A DNA stretch of 64,000 nt from Firm-08 sp045541535 (GTDB lineage: Bacteria > Bacillota > Clostridia > Oscillospirales > QAKW01): positions 1-64,000 of the forward strand of contig JAZQJG010000066.1 in assembly GCA_045541535.1 (NCBI GenBank). The letters run 5' to 3'. The translations under genes and the position numbers were made by a program. Shown one piece after another: positions 1 to 8,054 of the stretch (position 1 is the first letter of the stretch; each line of letters begins with the position of its first letter). The notes under the pieces are model-generated. The model was given only the letters and a program-made list of their open reading frames with translations, made no database searches and was not told the origin of the DNA.

Positions 1-142
1 TTGCGTTGCAAGGGATTCACTGTTTTCCGCCGCTACGCTCTCTACCGTACCCATGTACGCCGACGAGATCGCATCAGCGAAATGCAACGCCCTTTTTGGC
101 AGTCTGCCAGCGTGTCAAAGAGGGTTCTTTGACACGCTGAGG
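1..142 (+). repeat. Dispersed element R1, copy A (left-truncated)
   Basis: Bases 1-140 match 18231-18370 with a single substitution and match the reverse complement of 35656-35795 less closely. The window edge cuts the copy inside the palindrome CCCTTGCGTTGCAAGGG. The copy ends in a long hairpin at 108-139 with arms CAGCGTGTCAAAGA and TCTTTGACACGCTG. No credible protein is encoded. Its function is unknown; it is discussed as a candidate structured RNA or non-autonomous repeat. Confidence 0.85.
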
Positions 143-165
143 CCGGCTCTGCCGGCCTTTCTTTT
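141..165 (+). terminator. Probable intrinsic terminator after R1 copy A
   Basis: GGCCGGC-TCT-GCCGGCC is followed by a T-rich run (TTTCTTTT). It sits directly after the R1 end hairpin and just before the SD of the AraC gene, so it probably ends whatever transcript enters from the left. Confidence 0.6.
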
Positions 166-174
166 GAGGTAACT

Positions 175-1119
175 ATGAGAAAAGAGCTATTGGACATCCT
201 CTCCCCCATCACCCCCGAGGAGCAACGTCTGTTGGCGGGAGAAGAAATTCAGCGGGATCTGTATATGAACAGTGACGACGTCATCCGTGCCGACAAGCTG
301 ATGGAAGCGGGACGGCTGATCACCTTCCGTCCCCATACCCGCTTCGCCCCCTTCCCCGAGCATCGCCACGATTTTGTGGAAATGCTGTATATGTGTCAGG
401 GAGAGACCACCCATATCGTGGGCGGCAAGACCCTGACCCTGCAGGCGGGCGAGCTGTTACTGCTGCCCCAGCACACCACCCAGCAGAGCAGAGCGGCGGG
501 CGCAGAGGATATCGGCGTCAACTTTATCGTTCTGCCCGCCTTTTTTGAGCAGGTGCTCCCTATGATCGGTGAGCAGAACACCCCTCTCAAACGGTTTTTG
601 GTGGATTGCCTGTGCGGTGAGCAAAGCGACATCCCCTATCTCCACTTTAAAGTGGCCGAGGTAGCGCCGGTGCAAAATCTGATTGAGAATCTGCTGTACA
701 CCTTTTTGCACCCCACCACCTCCCGCAGGCAGGTACAGCAGACCACTATGGGTCTGCTCTTCCTCCATCTGCTGGAGCAGACGGAGCATCTGGCCCCGCC
801 GGACGGCCGGCAAGCCCTGTTGCTGGAGGTGTACCGCTACGTGGAACAGCATTATAAGGACGGCACGCTGGAGGCGTTGGCCGAGGCCCTGCACTTTGAC
901 CCCGCCTTCCTCAGCCGCCGTATCAAACAGCTCTCCGGCCGCACCTACACCGAGCTGGTACAACAAAAGCGACTCTCCCGCGCCGCCTTTTTGCTGAAAA
1001 ATACCACCCGCAAGGTGGACGACATCGCCCGCAGTGTGGGATACGACAACATTTCCTATTTCCACCGCCTGTTTCACAAGCAATTTTCTTGTTCCCCCCG
1101 ACAGTATCGTGTCAACTGA
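175..1119 (+). CDS. AraC-family transcriptional regulator (probable rhamnose regulator)
   Basis: This 314-residue protein has an N-terminal cupin-like sensor half (about 50-160, including HRHDFVEMLYMCQG) and a C-terminal AraC double helix-turn-helix (about 215-312), ending with the family signature DIARSVGYDNISYFHRLFHK. Start: ATG preceded by TGAGGT. It lies immediately upstream of rhaB-rhaA-rhaD in the same direction but has its own terminator at 1128-1171, so it is a separate unit. From this position I infer that it senses L-rhamnose (or rhamnulose) and activates the rhaB promoter, as RhaR/RhaS do in other bacteria. The ligand itself is not readable from sequence. Confidence 0.88.
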   Translation: MRKELLDILSPITPEEQRLLAGEEIQRDLYMNSDDVIRADKLMEAGRLITFRPHTRFAPFPEHRHDFVEMLYMCQGETTHIVGGKTLTLQAGELLLLPQHTTQQSRAAGAEDIGVNFIVLPAFFEQVLPMIGEQNTPLKRFLVDCLCGEQSDIPYLHFKVAEVAPVQNLIENLLYTFLHPTTSRRQVQQTTMGLLFLHLLEQTEHLAPPDGRQALLLEVYRYVEQHYKDGTLEALAEALHFDPAFLSRRIKQLSGRTYTELVQQKRLSRAAFLLKNTTRKVDDIARSVGYDNISYFHRLFHKQFSCSPRQYRVN

Positions 1120-1127
1120 ACCATTTC

Positions 1128-1171
1128 GGTAGCCTTTTGGGTGTTCCCCAAAAGGCTACCTTCTTTATTTT
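1128..1171 (+). terminator. Intrinsic terminator of the AraC gene
   Basis: Strong hairpin with arms GGTAGCCTTTTGGG and CCCCAAAAGGCTACC, followed by TTCTTTATTTT. The 5' arm shares the word ATTTCGGTAGCCTTTTGG with the R4 repeat near 18032. Confidence 0.85.
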
Positions 1172-1173
1172 CC

Positions 1174-1194
1174 ATTTGCGCCATTGGTGCAAAT
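1174..1194. promoter_or_regulatory. Palindromic operator candidate upstream of rhaB
   Basis: ATTTGCGCCATTGGTGCAAAT is a 21-base near-perfect inverted repeat, centred about 40 bases upstream of the probable rhaB -35 element. This is a natural place for an activator such as the adjacent AraC protein. AraC-family sites are more often direct repeats, so a LacI-type or CRP-like factor is an alternative. Confidence 0.5.
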
Positions 1195-1222
1195 AAGGAC
1201 ACTTTTTAGTCAAAAATAATAC

Positions 1223-1251
1223 TTTAAATTTGGCGCGGGGCGTGTTACAAT
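1223..1251 (+). promoter_or_regulatory. Probable rhaBAD promoter
   Basis: Weak -35 TTTAAA (1223-1228), 17-base spacer, -10 TACAAT (1246-1251). A poor -35 and an upstream palindrome fit an activator-dependent promoter. Confidence 0.5.
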
Positions 1252-1282
1252 GTAAATAAAGAATTAAAAAGGAGGGATCTGT

Positions 1283-2653
1283 ATGTCCAAAGCGTTAGCT
1301 ATCGACATCGGCGCCTCGGGCGGCCGCCACATTTTCGGCGAGCTGAAAGAGGGCAAGCTGGTATGTCGGGAGATCTACCGTTTTGAGAATAACGTTACCC
1401 GTGCAGAGGGGCGATTGATCTGGGACATTGACAATCTCAAAACCCAGATCATTCAGGGTCTGGCCGCCTGTAAGGAGGCCGGCTGTATCCCCGATACCGT
1501 AGCCATTGACACCTGGGGTGTGGACTACGTACTGCTGGACAAAGAGGACAAAGAGATTTTGCCCGTGTACGCCTATCGGGACAGCCGTGGTGAGGAGACC
1601 GCTCCCAAGGCGGAGGCCATCGTACCCTTTGCCGAGTTGTATGCCCACACCGGCATTCAGCGCGCCACCTTTAACACCGTGTATCAGCTCTATGCCGATA
1701 AGCTGGCCGGCCGATTGGAAAAGGCCGAGCGGCTGTTGATGATGCCGGAATATCTGTCCTTCGTGCTGTGCGGCGAAAAGGCAAACGAATACACCAACAA
1801 CACCACCTCCGGCCTGTTGAACGCAGAGCAAAAGGATTGGGACGAGGAACTGCTGAACAAATTGGGCATTCCCACCCGTTTGTTTACCAAGCCCCTGCCC
1901 CCCGCCACCGTGCTGGGTGATCTGCGGGAAGAGGTGCAACAACAGGTTGGTTTTAACTGCAAAGTAGTGCTCTGCCCCACCCACGACACCGCCTCGGCGG
2001 TGGCCGCCGCTCCGCTGGAGGAAGGCGATGCCTATATTTCCTCCGGCACCTGGAGTTTGATGGGTGTGGAGCTGACCGAGCCCATCACCACCTCCGCCGC
2101 CTGTGAAGCCAACATCACCAACGAAGGCGGCATTGAATACCGCTTCCGTTTCCTGAAAAACATTATGGGTCTGTGGATGATCCAATCCATCCGCCGTGAA
2201 ACGGGCAAAAAGTATTCCTTCCCTGAGCTCTCCCAAATGGCAAGAGAGAGCACCTTTACGGGCAAGGTGGACGTTAACGACAACGCCTTTTTCGCCCCTG
2301 AAAGTATGCTGGGCGCCATTCGCGAGTATCTGGGTGAGCCGGAGTTGCCCTTGGGCGACGTCCTGCGCTGTGTATATCACTCTCTGGCCCAAAGCTATGC
2401 CGACACCATTGGGGAAATTGAAAAGATCATCGGTCATCCCGTGCGGCGCATCCGCATCGTGGGCGGCGGCTGTCAGGACAATTATCTCAACGAACTGACC
2501 GCCCGGTACACCGGCAAGCCGGTCACCGCCGGCCCCATTGAGGCCACCGCCACCGGCAACCTGATGAGCCAGTTTATGGCGCTGGATCAGACCATGACCT
2601 TGGCCGACGCCAGAGCAATCGTTGTCAACACCTTTGACATCAAGGAGGTTTAA
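1283..2653 (+). CDS. rhaB: Rhamnulokinase
   Basis: Phosphorylates L-rhamnulose to L-rhamnulose 1-phosphate in the cytoplasm. This 456-residue FGGY-type sugar kinase opens with the phosphate-binding loop AIDIGASGGRH and carries the substrate-site motif IDTWGVDY (about 75-82). The C-terminal domain has the ATP/adenosine motif IRIVGGGCQDNYLN and TATGNLMSQ. Length is slightly short for RhaB (usually 470-490). Start: ATG behind AAAAAGGAGGG. It is first in the rhaB-rhaA-rhaD operon, and its stop lies 4 bases before rhaA. The neighbours settle the substrate as rhamnulose rather than another sugar. Confidence 0.95.
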   Translation: MSKALAIDIGASGGRHIFGELKEGKLVCREIYRFENNVTRAEGRLIWDIDNLKTQIIQGLAACKEAGCIPDTVAIDTWGVDYVLLDKEDKEILPVYAYRDSRGEETAPKAEAIVPFAELYAHTGIQRATFNTVYQLYADKLAGRLEKAERLLMMPEYLSFVLCGEKANEYTNNTTSGLLNAEQKDWDEELLNKLGIPTRLFTKPLPPATVLGDLREEVQQQVGFNCKVVLCPTHDTASAVAAAPLEEGDAYISSGTWSLMGVELTEPITTSAACEANITNEGGIEYRFRFLKNIMGLWMIQSIRRETGKKYSFPELSQMARESTFTGKVDVNDNAFFAPESMLGAIREYLGEPELPLGDVLRCVYHSLAQSYADTIGEIEKIIGHPVRRIRIVGGGCQDNYLNELTARYTGKPVTAGPIEATATGNLMSQFMALDQTMTLADARAIVVNTFDIKEV

Positions 2654-2657
2654 GGAT

Positions 2658-3893
2658 ATGTACAATTATGCAAAAGAGTATTACAAAACCCTGGGCATTG
2701 ACACCGAAGCGGTTTTGGCAAAGCTGAAGGACATCACCGTGTCCCTGCACTGCTGGCAGGGCGATGACGTTATCGGCTTTGACAGCAAGGAAGCCCTGTC
2801 CGGCGGCATTCAGACCACCGGCAACTACCCCGGTAAGGCCACCACGCCCGAAGAACTGATGGCCGACTTTGACAAGGTACTCTCCCTTGTCCCCGGTAAG
2901 AGCAAGCTCAATCTTCACGCCAGCTACGCCATCTTTGAGGACGGCGACTTTGCCGACAGAGATGCGCTGGAGCCCCGCCATTTTGCCAAATGGGTGGCCT
3001 TTGCCAAGGAAAGAGGTCTGGGTATTGACTTCAATCCCACCTTCTTCTCTCACGCAATGGTCAAAGACGGCCTGACCCTGTCCTCCCCCGACGAAGAAGT
3101 GCGCGCCTTTTGGGTACGTCACGGCAAGGCCTGTATGAAGATTGCCGAGCATTTTGCCAACGAAACCGGCGTTCCCTGCGTTATCAACTTCTGGATCCCC
3201 GACGGCTACAAGGACATTCCCGCCGACCGTCTCTCCCCCCGCGCCCGATACAAGCAATCCATGGACGAGATTTTGGCCGAGCCCTATGACAAGAGCAAGG
3301 TGTACGTCACTCTGGAGAGCAAGGTATTCGGCATCGGTGTGGAATCCTACACCGTGGGCAGCGCCGAGTTTACCCTGTCCTACGCCGATGCCGCCGGCAT
3401 CACCCCGCTGATGGACAACGGTCACTATCATCCCACGGAACTGGTCAGCGACAAGATCTCTTCCCTGTTGCTCTTCCACGAGAAGATCGCCCTGCATATC
3501 ACCCGCGGCGTGCGTTGGGACAGTGACCACGTAATCCTGTTGGACGATGAAACCAAGGAGATCGCCAAGGAGATCGTGAGAAACGACGCCCTGGACCGTG
3601 TATTCATCGCCACCGACTATTTCGACGCTTCCATCAACCGCATCTCCGCTTGGGTCACCGGCGTACACAGCGTGCAAAAAGCCCTGCTTTGCGCCCTGCT
3701 GGAGCCCTCCGCCAAGATGAAAGCGTTGCAGGATGCCGCCGACTTTACCCAACTGATGACCCTCTCCGAGGGGCTTAAGAGCGCTCCCTGGGGTCTGGTT
3801 TGGGAAGAATACTGTAAGAGAGAAAACGTCCCCGTAGATTATTATCCCGCAATCAAAGAATATGAAGAAAAGGTATTGGTGAACAGAAAATGA
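2658..3893 (+). CDS. rhaA: L-rhamnose isomerase
   Basis: Interconverts L-rhamnose and L-rhamnulose, the first catabolic step; Mn2+-dependent TIM barrel. The 411-residue product aligns end to end with RhaA (about 419). Recognisable stretches are LHCWQGDDVIGF, GNYPGKA near the N terminus, GLGIDFNPTFFSH, and the metal-site region LMDNGHYHPTE and RGVRWDSDHV. I chose the ATG at 2658, which has AAGGAGGT at 2642-2649 within the end of rhaB. An in-frame start at 2622 would overlap rhaB by 32 bases and has no SD. The stop overlaps the rhaD start (ATGA). Confidence 0.96.
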   Translation: MYNYAKEYYKTLGIDTEAVLAKLKDITVSLHCWQGDDVIGFDSKEALSGGIQTTGNYPGKATTPEELMADFDKVLSLVPGKSKLNLHASYAIFEDGDFADRDALEPRHFAKWVAFAKERGLGIDFNPTFFSHAMVKDGLTLSSPDEEVRAFWVRHGKACMKIAEHFANETGVPCVINFWIPDGYKDIPADRLSPRARYKQSMDEILAEPYDKSKVYVTLESKVFGIGVESYTVGSAEFTLSYADAAGITPLMDNGHYHPTELVSDKISSLLLFHEKIALHITRGVRWDSDHVILLDDETKEIAKEIVRNDALDRVFIATDYFDASINRISAWVTGVHSVQKALLCALLEPSAKMKALQDAADFTQLMTLSEGLKSAPWGLVWEEYCKRENVPVDYYPAIKEYEEKVLVNRK

Positions 3894-4708
3894 AAAATAT
3901 TTTAGAAGCTCCTTTTTTGGTAAAAATGTGTAAAACCACCGCAAATATGTATCGTCTGGGTTGGGACGAGCGCAACGGAGGCAACATCTCCGTGATGATC
4001 GACGCCGAAGAGGTAGAGCCCTATATTGATCCCTCCTACGTTATCCGCACCATTCCCATGGGCTTTAAGGCAGACAGTCTGATCGGCAAGTATTTCCTGG
4101 TCACCGGTACCGGCAAATACTTTAAAAACGTAGAGGACGACCCCGCCCACAACTTGGGTCTCATCCGCATCGCCGCCGACGGTGAAACCGCCGAGCTGAT
4201 GTGGGGATACACCGACGGCGGCAAGTTCACCAGTGAACTGCCCGCCCATCTGATGAGCCATATGGCCCGTCTGGCCCAGGATCCCAATCACCGTGTTATT
4301 ATGCACACCCATCCCACCCACACCCTGGCCATGACCCATATCCATCCCCTGAATGATAAAGAATTCACCCACACCATCTGGGAAACCTGCACCGAGTGCA
4401 TCGTAGTCTTTCCCGACGGTATCGGTGTTCTGCCCTGGATGGTCTGCGGCAACAACGAGATCGGTGAGGCCACTGCCAAAAAGATGGCCGAGTACCGCCT
4501 GGTGGTCTGGGGCCTGCACGGCATCTACGGCGCCGGCAAGGATCTGGACGAAACCTTCGGTCTGATCGAAACCGTGGAAAAGGCCGCCCAGCTTTATATG
4601 CTCTACTGCCATATGCCCCACCTCAACACCATCCACGACGACGAGCTGGTGGCCGTGGCCGAGCACTTCGGCCTTGCCTACCGCAAAGACTTTTTAAACC
4701 TCAACTAA
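3890..4708 (+). CDS. rhaD: Rhamnulose-1-phosphate aldolase
   Basis: Cleaves L-rhamnulose 1-phosphate to dihydroxyacetone phosphate and L-lactaldehyde. It is a class II zinc aldolase of the AraD/fuculose-aldolase fold, 272 residues (E. coli RhaD is 274). It shows GWDERNGGNIS (phosphate-binding loop), GGKFTSELPAHLMSH (catalytic Glu) and the zinc ligands in MHTHPTHTLAM, with the third His in VVWGLHGIYG. Its start overlaps the rhaA stop by 4 bases, indicating translational coupling. No lactaldehyde reductase is in the window. Confidence 0.96.
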   Translation: MKNILEAPFLVKMCKTTANMYRLGWDERNGGNISVMIDAEEVEPYIDPSYVIRTIPMGFKADSLIGKYFLVTGTGKYFKNVEDDPAHNLGLIRIAADGETAELMWGYTDGGKFTSELPAHLMSHMARLAQDPNHRVIMHTHPTHTLAMTHIHPLNDKEFTHTIWETCTECIVVFPDGIGVLPWMVCGNNEIGEATAKKMAEYRLVVWGLHGIYGAGKDLDETFGLIETVEKAAQLYMLYCHMPHLNTIHDDELVAVAEHFGLAYRKDFLNLN

Positions 4709-4715
4709 ACAAAAA

Positions 4716-4750
4716 GGCGGCGCATTCTAAGGAATGCACCGCCCTTTTTT
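4716..4750 (+). terminator. Terminator of the rhamnose operon
   Basis: Hairpin GGCGGCGCATTC / GAATGCACCGCC with a TAAG loop and a following TTTTTT. Confidence 0.9.
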
Positions 4751-4754
4751 CGTC

Positions 4755-4782
4755 TTGACGAAAATTTTATTTAGTATATAAT
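4755..4782 (+). promoter_or_regulatory. Sigma-A type promoter for the ACT/UPF0210 genes
   Basis: TTGACG (4755-4760), 16-base spacer, TATAAT (4777-4782), directly after the rhamnose terminator. Confidence 0.75.
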
Positions 4783-4816
4783 AGAGATATATCATTTTAC
4801 CAAAGGAGAACACAAA

Positions 4817-5086
4817 ATGAGAGCAGTAATTACCGTGGTCGGCAAGGACCGTGTGGGCATTTTGGCCAACGTCAGCGCCATTTGCGCTGAAAACGGCGTG
4901 AACATTGAGGACGTGACCCAGTCGGTTATGCAGGACACCTTTTGTATGATCATGATGGCGGACATCGAGCAGATGACCCAGCCCTTTGCCGAGTTTGCCA
5001 AACAACTGAAGGCCAAGGGCGAGGAGATGCATCTGGTCATTCATTGTATGCACGAAGACATTTTTGATTCTATGCACAGAGTGTAA
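4817..5086 (+). CDS. ACT-domain protein (UPF0237 family)
   Basis: An 89-residue protein that is a single ACT ligand-binding domain: RAVITVVGKDRVGILANVSA, then NGVNIEDVTQSVMQD, then the second beta-hairpin. This is the usual length of UPF0237. ACT domains bind amino acids or similar small molecules. Start ATG follows AAAGGAGAA. It is separated by 11 bases from the UPF0210 gene; this pair is very common in Firmicutes and archaea, and the two proteins are thought to act together, but no reaction is established. Confidence 0.93.
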   Translation: MRAVITVVGKDRVGILANVSAICAENGVNIEDVTQSVMQDTFCMIMMADIEQMTQPFAEFAKQLKAKGEEMHLVIHCMHEDIFDSMHRV

Positions 5087-5097
5087 AGGACGCCGCT

Positions 5098-6456
5098 ATG
5101 ATTAATACCAACGATATTTTAGAAACCATTTCCATGATCCGGCAGGAGCATCTGGACATCCGTACCGTCACCATCGGTATTTCCCTGCTGGATTGCATTG
5201 ATCCCGATATTGACCGCGCCTGTGAAAAGGTGTATCAGAAGATCACCCGCATCGCCAAAAATCACGTGGCTGTATGCAACGAGATCGCCGACGAGCTGGG
5301 TATTCCCATCATCAACAAGCGCATTTCTGTTACCCCCATCGCCATGCTGGCCGCCGCCTGCCCGGGCGACAATCCCGTAAAATTCGCCCTGACGCTGGAG
5401 AGGGCGGCAAGAGAGCTGGGGGTGAACTTTATCGGCGGCTACAGCGCTCTGGTGCAAAAGGGCTTTGCCCCCGGTGATCTGCGCCTGATCGAGAGCATTC
5501 CCGAGGCGCTGAGCGTGACCGATCATATTTGTTCTTCCGTCAATATCGGCTCCACCCGTGCCGGCATCAATATGGACGCCGTGCGCAAAATGGGTGAAAT
5601 CGTGAAAAAGACCGCCGAGGTCACCGCCGACCGTAATTGCATCGGCGCCGCCAAGCTGGTGGTATTTTGCAATGCGGTGGAGGACAACCCCTTTATGGCC
5701 GGCGCCTTCCACGGCGTGGGCGAGGCGGAATGCTGTATTAACGTGGGTGTCAGCGGCCCCGGTGTGGTCAAATCCGCTCTGGAAAAGCACAAGGGCGAGG
5801 ATCTGTCTGCCGTAGCGGATTGTATCAAACGCACCGCCTTTAAGATCACCCGTGTGGGTCAACTGGTGGCCAACCGCGCCGCCCAGCGGCTGGGCATTCC
5901 CTTCGGCATTGTGGACCTTTCTCTGGCCCCCACCCCTGCGGTGGGTGACAGCGTGGCCCATATTCTGGAAGAAATGGGGCTGGAGACCTGCGGCGGCTGT
6001 GGCACCACGGCGGCCTTGGCCCTGCTCAACGACGCTGTGAAAAAGGGCGGCGTTATGGCCAGCAGCCACGTGGGCGGCCTGTCCGGCGCCTTTATCCCCG
6101 TAACGGAAGATGCGGGTATGATCGCCGCCGCCACCAGCGGCGCCCTGACCCTTGAAAAGCTGGAGGCTATGACCGCCGTATGCAGTGTGGGTCTGGATAT
6201 GATCAACATTCCCGGTGACACCACTCCCGAGGTCATCTCTGCCATCATCGCCGACGAAGCGGCCATCGGTATGGTCAATTCCAAAACCACCGCCGTCCGT
6301 GTGATTCCCGCCATCGGCAAGACCGTGGGCGACACCCTATCCTTCGGCGGATTGCTGGGAGAGGGTCCCATTATGCCGGTCAACACCGCCTCCCCGGCCG
6401 AATTTATCCATCGCGGCGGTCGCATTCCTGCGCCCTTGCAGAGCTTGAAAAACTGA
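5098..6456 (+). CDS. UPF0210 / DUF711 family protein (PFL-like)
   Basis: A 452-residue cytoplasmic protein of the conserved UPF0210 family. It opens with NDILETISMIRQEHLDIRTVTIGISLLDC and includes RISVTPIA, NFIGGYSALVQKG, SSVNIGSTRAGINMDAV and the glycine-rich LETCGGCGTTAALALLNDAVKKGG. Members are distantly related to glycyl-radical (pyruvate formate-lyase-like) enzymes, but I do not see a glycyl-radical motif and assign no reaction. It follows the ACT gene with 11 bases between, and its stop overlaps the next start (TGATG region). Confidence 0.93.
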   Translation: MINTNDILETISMIRQEHLDIRTVTIGISLLDCIDPDIDRACEKVYQKITRIAKNHVAVCNEIADELGIPIINKRISVTPIAMLAAACPGDNPVKFALTLERAARELGVNFIGGYSALVQKGFAPGDLRLIESIPEALSVTDHICSSVNIGSTRAGINMDAVRKMGEIVKKTAEVTADRNCIGAAKLVVFCNAVEDNPFMAGAFHGVGEAECCINVGVSGPGVVKSALEKHKGEDLSAVADCIKRTAFKITRVGQLVANRAAQRLGIPFGIVDLSLAPTPAVGDSVAHILEEMGLETCGGCGTTAALALLNDAVKKGGVMASSHVGGLSGAFIPVTEDAGMIAAATSGALTLEKLEAMTAVCSVGLDMINIPGDTTPEVISAIIADEAAIGMVNSKTTAVRVIPAIGKTVGDTLSFGGLLGEGPIMPVNTASPAEFIHRGGRIPAPLQSLKN

Positions 6457-7412
6457 TGAGAGAAGTATCTTTTGAAGAGATCCGCGCCTTTTTATTCGGC
6501 GCGGTGGAAACGGAAATAAACGAGTGGGGTCTCTCCGCCCATCGCTTTACTGCAAAACAACGAGCCATCTGGTCGTCACTCAATGACTTTATGGGTGGCG
6601 GCGCCCGTTGTACCACCGGCGTGCGGCTGGACTTCCACACCGATGCCGACAAGGTGCGCTTTACCGTAGGGGGCGAAGACCTGCGGGAGCTGAACAGCGA
6701 AAAGAATTTTAAATTCGAGGTGCTGATCGACGGACTGTTGTCCGATTGCGTCATCACCGAGCAGGGTGAGGTGGATGTGAAACTGCCCGAGGGCGAGCAC
6801 CGCCTGACCTTTGCCTTCCCCAGCCACGTGCGGGGCTATCTGCGCCGAATGGAAATTGCAAAAGGCGCCACCCTCACCCCTCACGTATACAAGCAAAAAA
6901 TCTTAATGCTGGGGGATTCCATCACCCAGGGCTGGCACTCCCGTTTTGATACCTTGTCCTACGCCTGGCGCACCGCTTTGGCGCTGGATGCCGATTTATT
7001 GTGTCACGGTGTGGGCGGCAGTTATTTCTACCCCGCCGATTTTGACGGGATGGGCTTTGCGCCGGATCTTGTCACCGTGGCCTACGGTTGCAACGATTAC
7101 AGTACGGTACAAAGTGAGGAAGAACTGCGGAGCAATATGGCGGCGTTTCTCACGCCCCTGTTTGCCGCCTTTCCCGATGCACGTAAGGTGGGTATTCTGC
7201 CCATTCCCCGTCTGTCCCAGAGCGGCGAAAAGCCACTGGGCACCTTTGCCAACTGCCGCCGCATCATAAAGGAAGAATATGCGGCCCGCAACCTTGAAAT
7301 CATCGACGGCTACGAACTGGTGCCGCCCCTTGGGGAGCTGTACACCGATCATCTCCATCCCAACGACATCGGCTTCAGCCTTTACGCCGAAAACTTACTA
7401 AAAAAACTCTGA
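6456..7412 (+). CDS. SGNH/GDSL-family hydrolase
   Basis: A 318-residue protein with a beta-rich N-terminal half (about 1-145) and an SGNH esterase domain. Catalytic blocks are visible: block I MLGDSITQG (Ser155), block II Gly in GVGGSY, block III GCNDY (Asn), and block V DHLHP with Asp298 and His301. Such two-domain enzymes usually deacetylate sugars or polysaccharides. No signal peptide is evident, so a cytoplasmic substrate is likely. It begins at the stop of the UPF0210 gene and so is translationally coupled. The link to the rhamnose genes upstream is only proximity. Confidence 0.88.
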   Translation: MREVSFEEIRAFLFGAVETEINEWGLSAHRFTAKQRAIWSSLNDFMGGGARCTTGVRLDFHTDADKVRFTVGGEDLRELNSEKNFKFEVLIDGLLSDCVITEQGEVDVKLPEGEHRLTFAFPSHVRGYLRRMEIAKGATLTPHVYKQKILMLGDSITQGWHSRFDTLSYAWRTALALDADLLCHGVGGSYFYPADFDGMGFAPDLVTVAYGCNDYSTVQSEEELRSNMAAFLTPLFAAFPDARKVGILPIPRLSQSGEKPLGTFANCRRIIKEEYAARNLEIIDGYELVPPLGELYTDHLHPNDIGFSLYAENLLKKL

Positions 7413-7420
7413 TCCGAGCC

Positions 7421-7505
7421 GCCAAAAAGTCGTTTCACCACAGTGAAAACCCTTAAAAAGAAAAAATGGTTTGTGCGAATATACAAAGCACAAACCATTT
7501 TTATT
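7421..7505 (+). repeat. Element R1, 5'-half copy D, ending in a terminator hairpin
   Basis: The block AAAAAGTCGTTTCACCACAG continuing into TGAAAA, then AAAAAATGGTTTGTG, matches the 5' half of R1 copies B and C. Here the second hairpin is perfect (AAATGGTTTGTGC at 7464-7476, GCACAAACCATTT at 7488-7500) and is followed by TTTTATTATTTT. It can therefore serve as the terminator of the SGNH gene and, on the other strand, lies beside the end of the convergent gene. The R1 core is absent. Confidence 0.7.
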
Positions 7506-8037
7506 ATTTTAAATCCTGAATTAAAGAACGGTAGGAGCGTTTGGTATTGCCATAGCCGATGAGGGTGTCTCCGTCGGCTTGGTACCAGCCGGTGTACCGT
7601 CCCCCTTGAATGCGGTAATAATCACCCGTTTGTCCCTCGGGACGGTACAAAAAGGCCACCACCTCGTCCCCTTTGTGAATTTCGGGGCAACCGGTGCAAT
7701 CGTATTCATGGGTAAAGGTATAACCGCCGTCAATGCGCACTTTGACTTTTTCGTCGGCCTTGCCGCGCAGAGTGTTTGTTACCTGCAAGGTGTATTCGGT
7801 GTACAGCCAATCGTCCCCGGCGCCGCCGTCCTCACGGATATTTTTGCCGCCATCTACAATCCTGCCGCGCACCACCAAATGACCTTTGGCGGTCAACTGA
7901 TCGTAAGGAACGAGCGCGGAACAATCGTCCAGCGTGGCACGGGAGCGTAGCATGGGAGCGAAAATCAGACCCACGATCACCAGCAGTGCCACGACCGCTA
8001 CAACGCCCACACTCCACCAAATTTTCTTTCGGCTCAT
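7504..8037 (-). CDS. Membrane-anchored hypothetical protein
   Basis: A 177-residue protein with one N-terminal transmembrane segment (about 7-29, preceded by MSRKKIWW). The extracytoplasmic part is about 140 residues and beta-rich. Notable pieces are LVVRGRIVDGGKNI, YTEYTLQVTNTLRGKADEKV and a CxxC pair in DCTGCPEIHKGDEVVAFLY. I do not recognise a named family; the VTNTLRGK...GDEVVAFLY pattern recalls small extracellular beta-barrel proteins seen in Firmicutes. It is the last gene of a minus-strand run and is 17 bases from the amidohydrolase gene. Confidence 0.75.
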   Translation of the reverse strand: MSRKKIWWSVGVVAVVALLVIVGLIFAPMLRSRATLDDCSALVPYDQLTAKGHLVVRGRIVDGGKNIREDGGAGDDWLYTEYTLQVTNTLRGKADEKVKVRIDGGYTFTHEYDCTGCPEIHKGDEVVAFLYRPEGQTGDYYRIQGGRYTGWYQADGDTLIGYGNTKRSYRSLIQDLK

Positions 8038-8054
8038 AACAAAGCCACCTCCCT

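Noticed and set aside
5098..6456. Glycyl-radical enzyme activity for the UPF0210 protein
   Set aside because: No glycyl-radical signature near the C terminus and no activating enzyme gene nearby; only the family name is supported.
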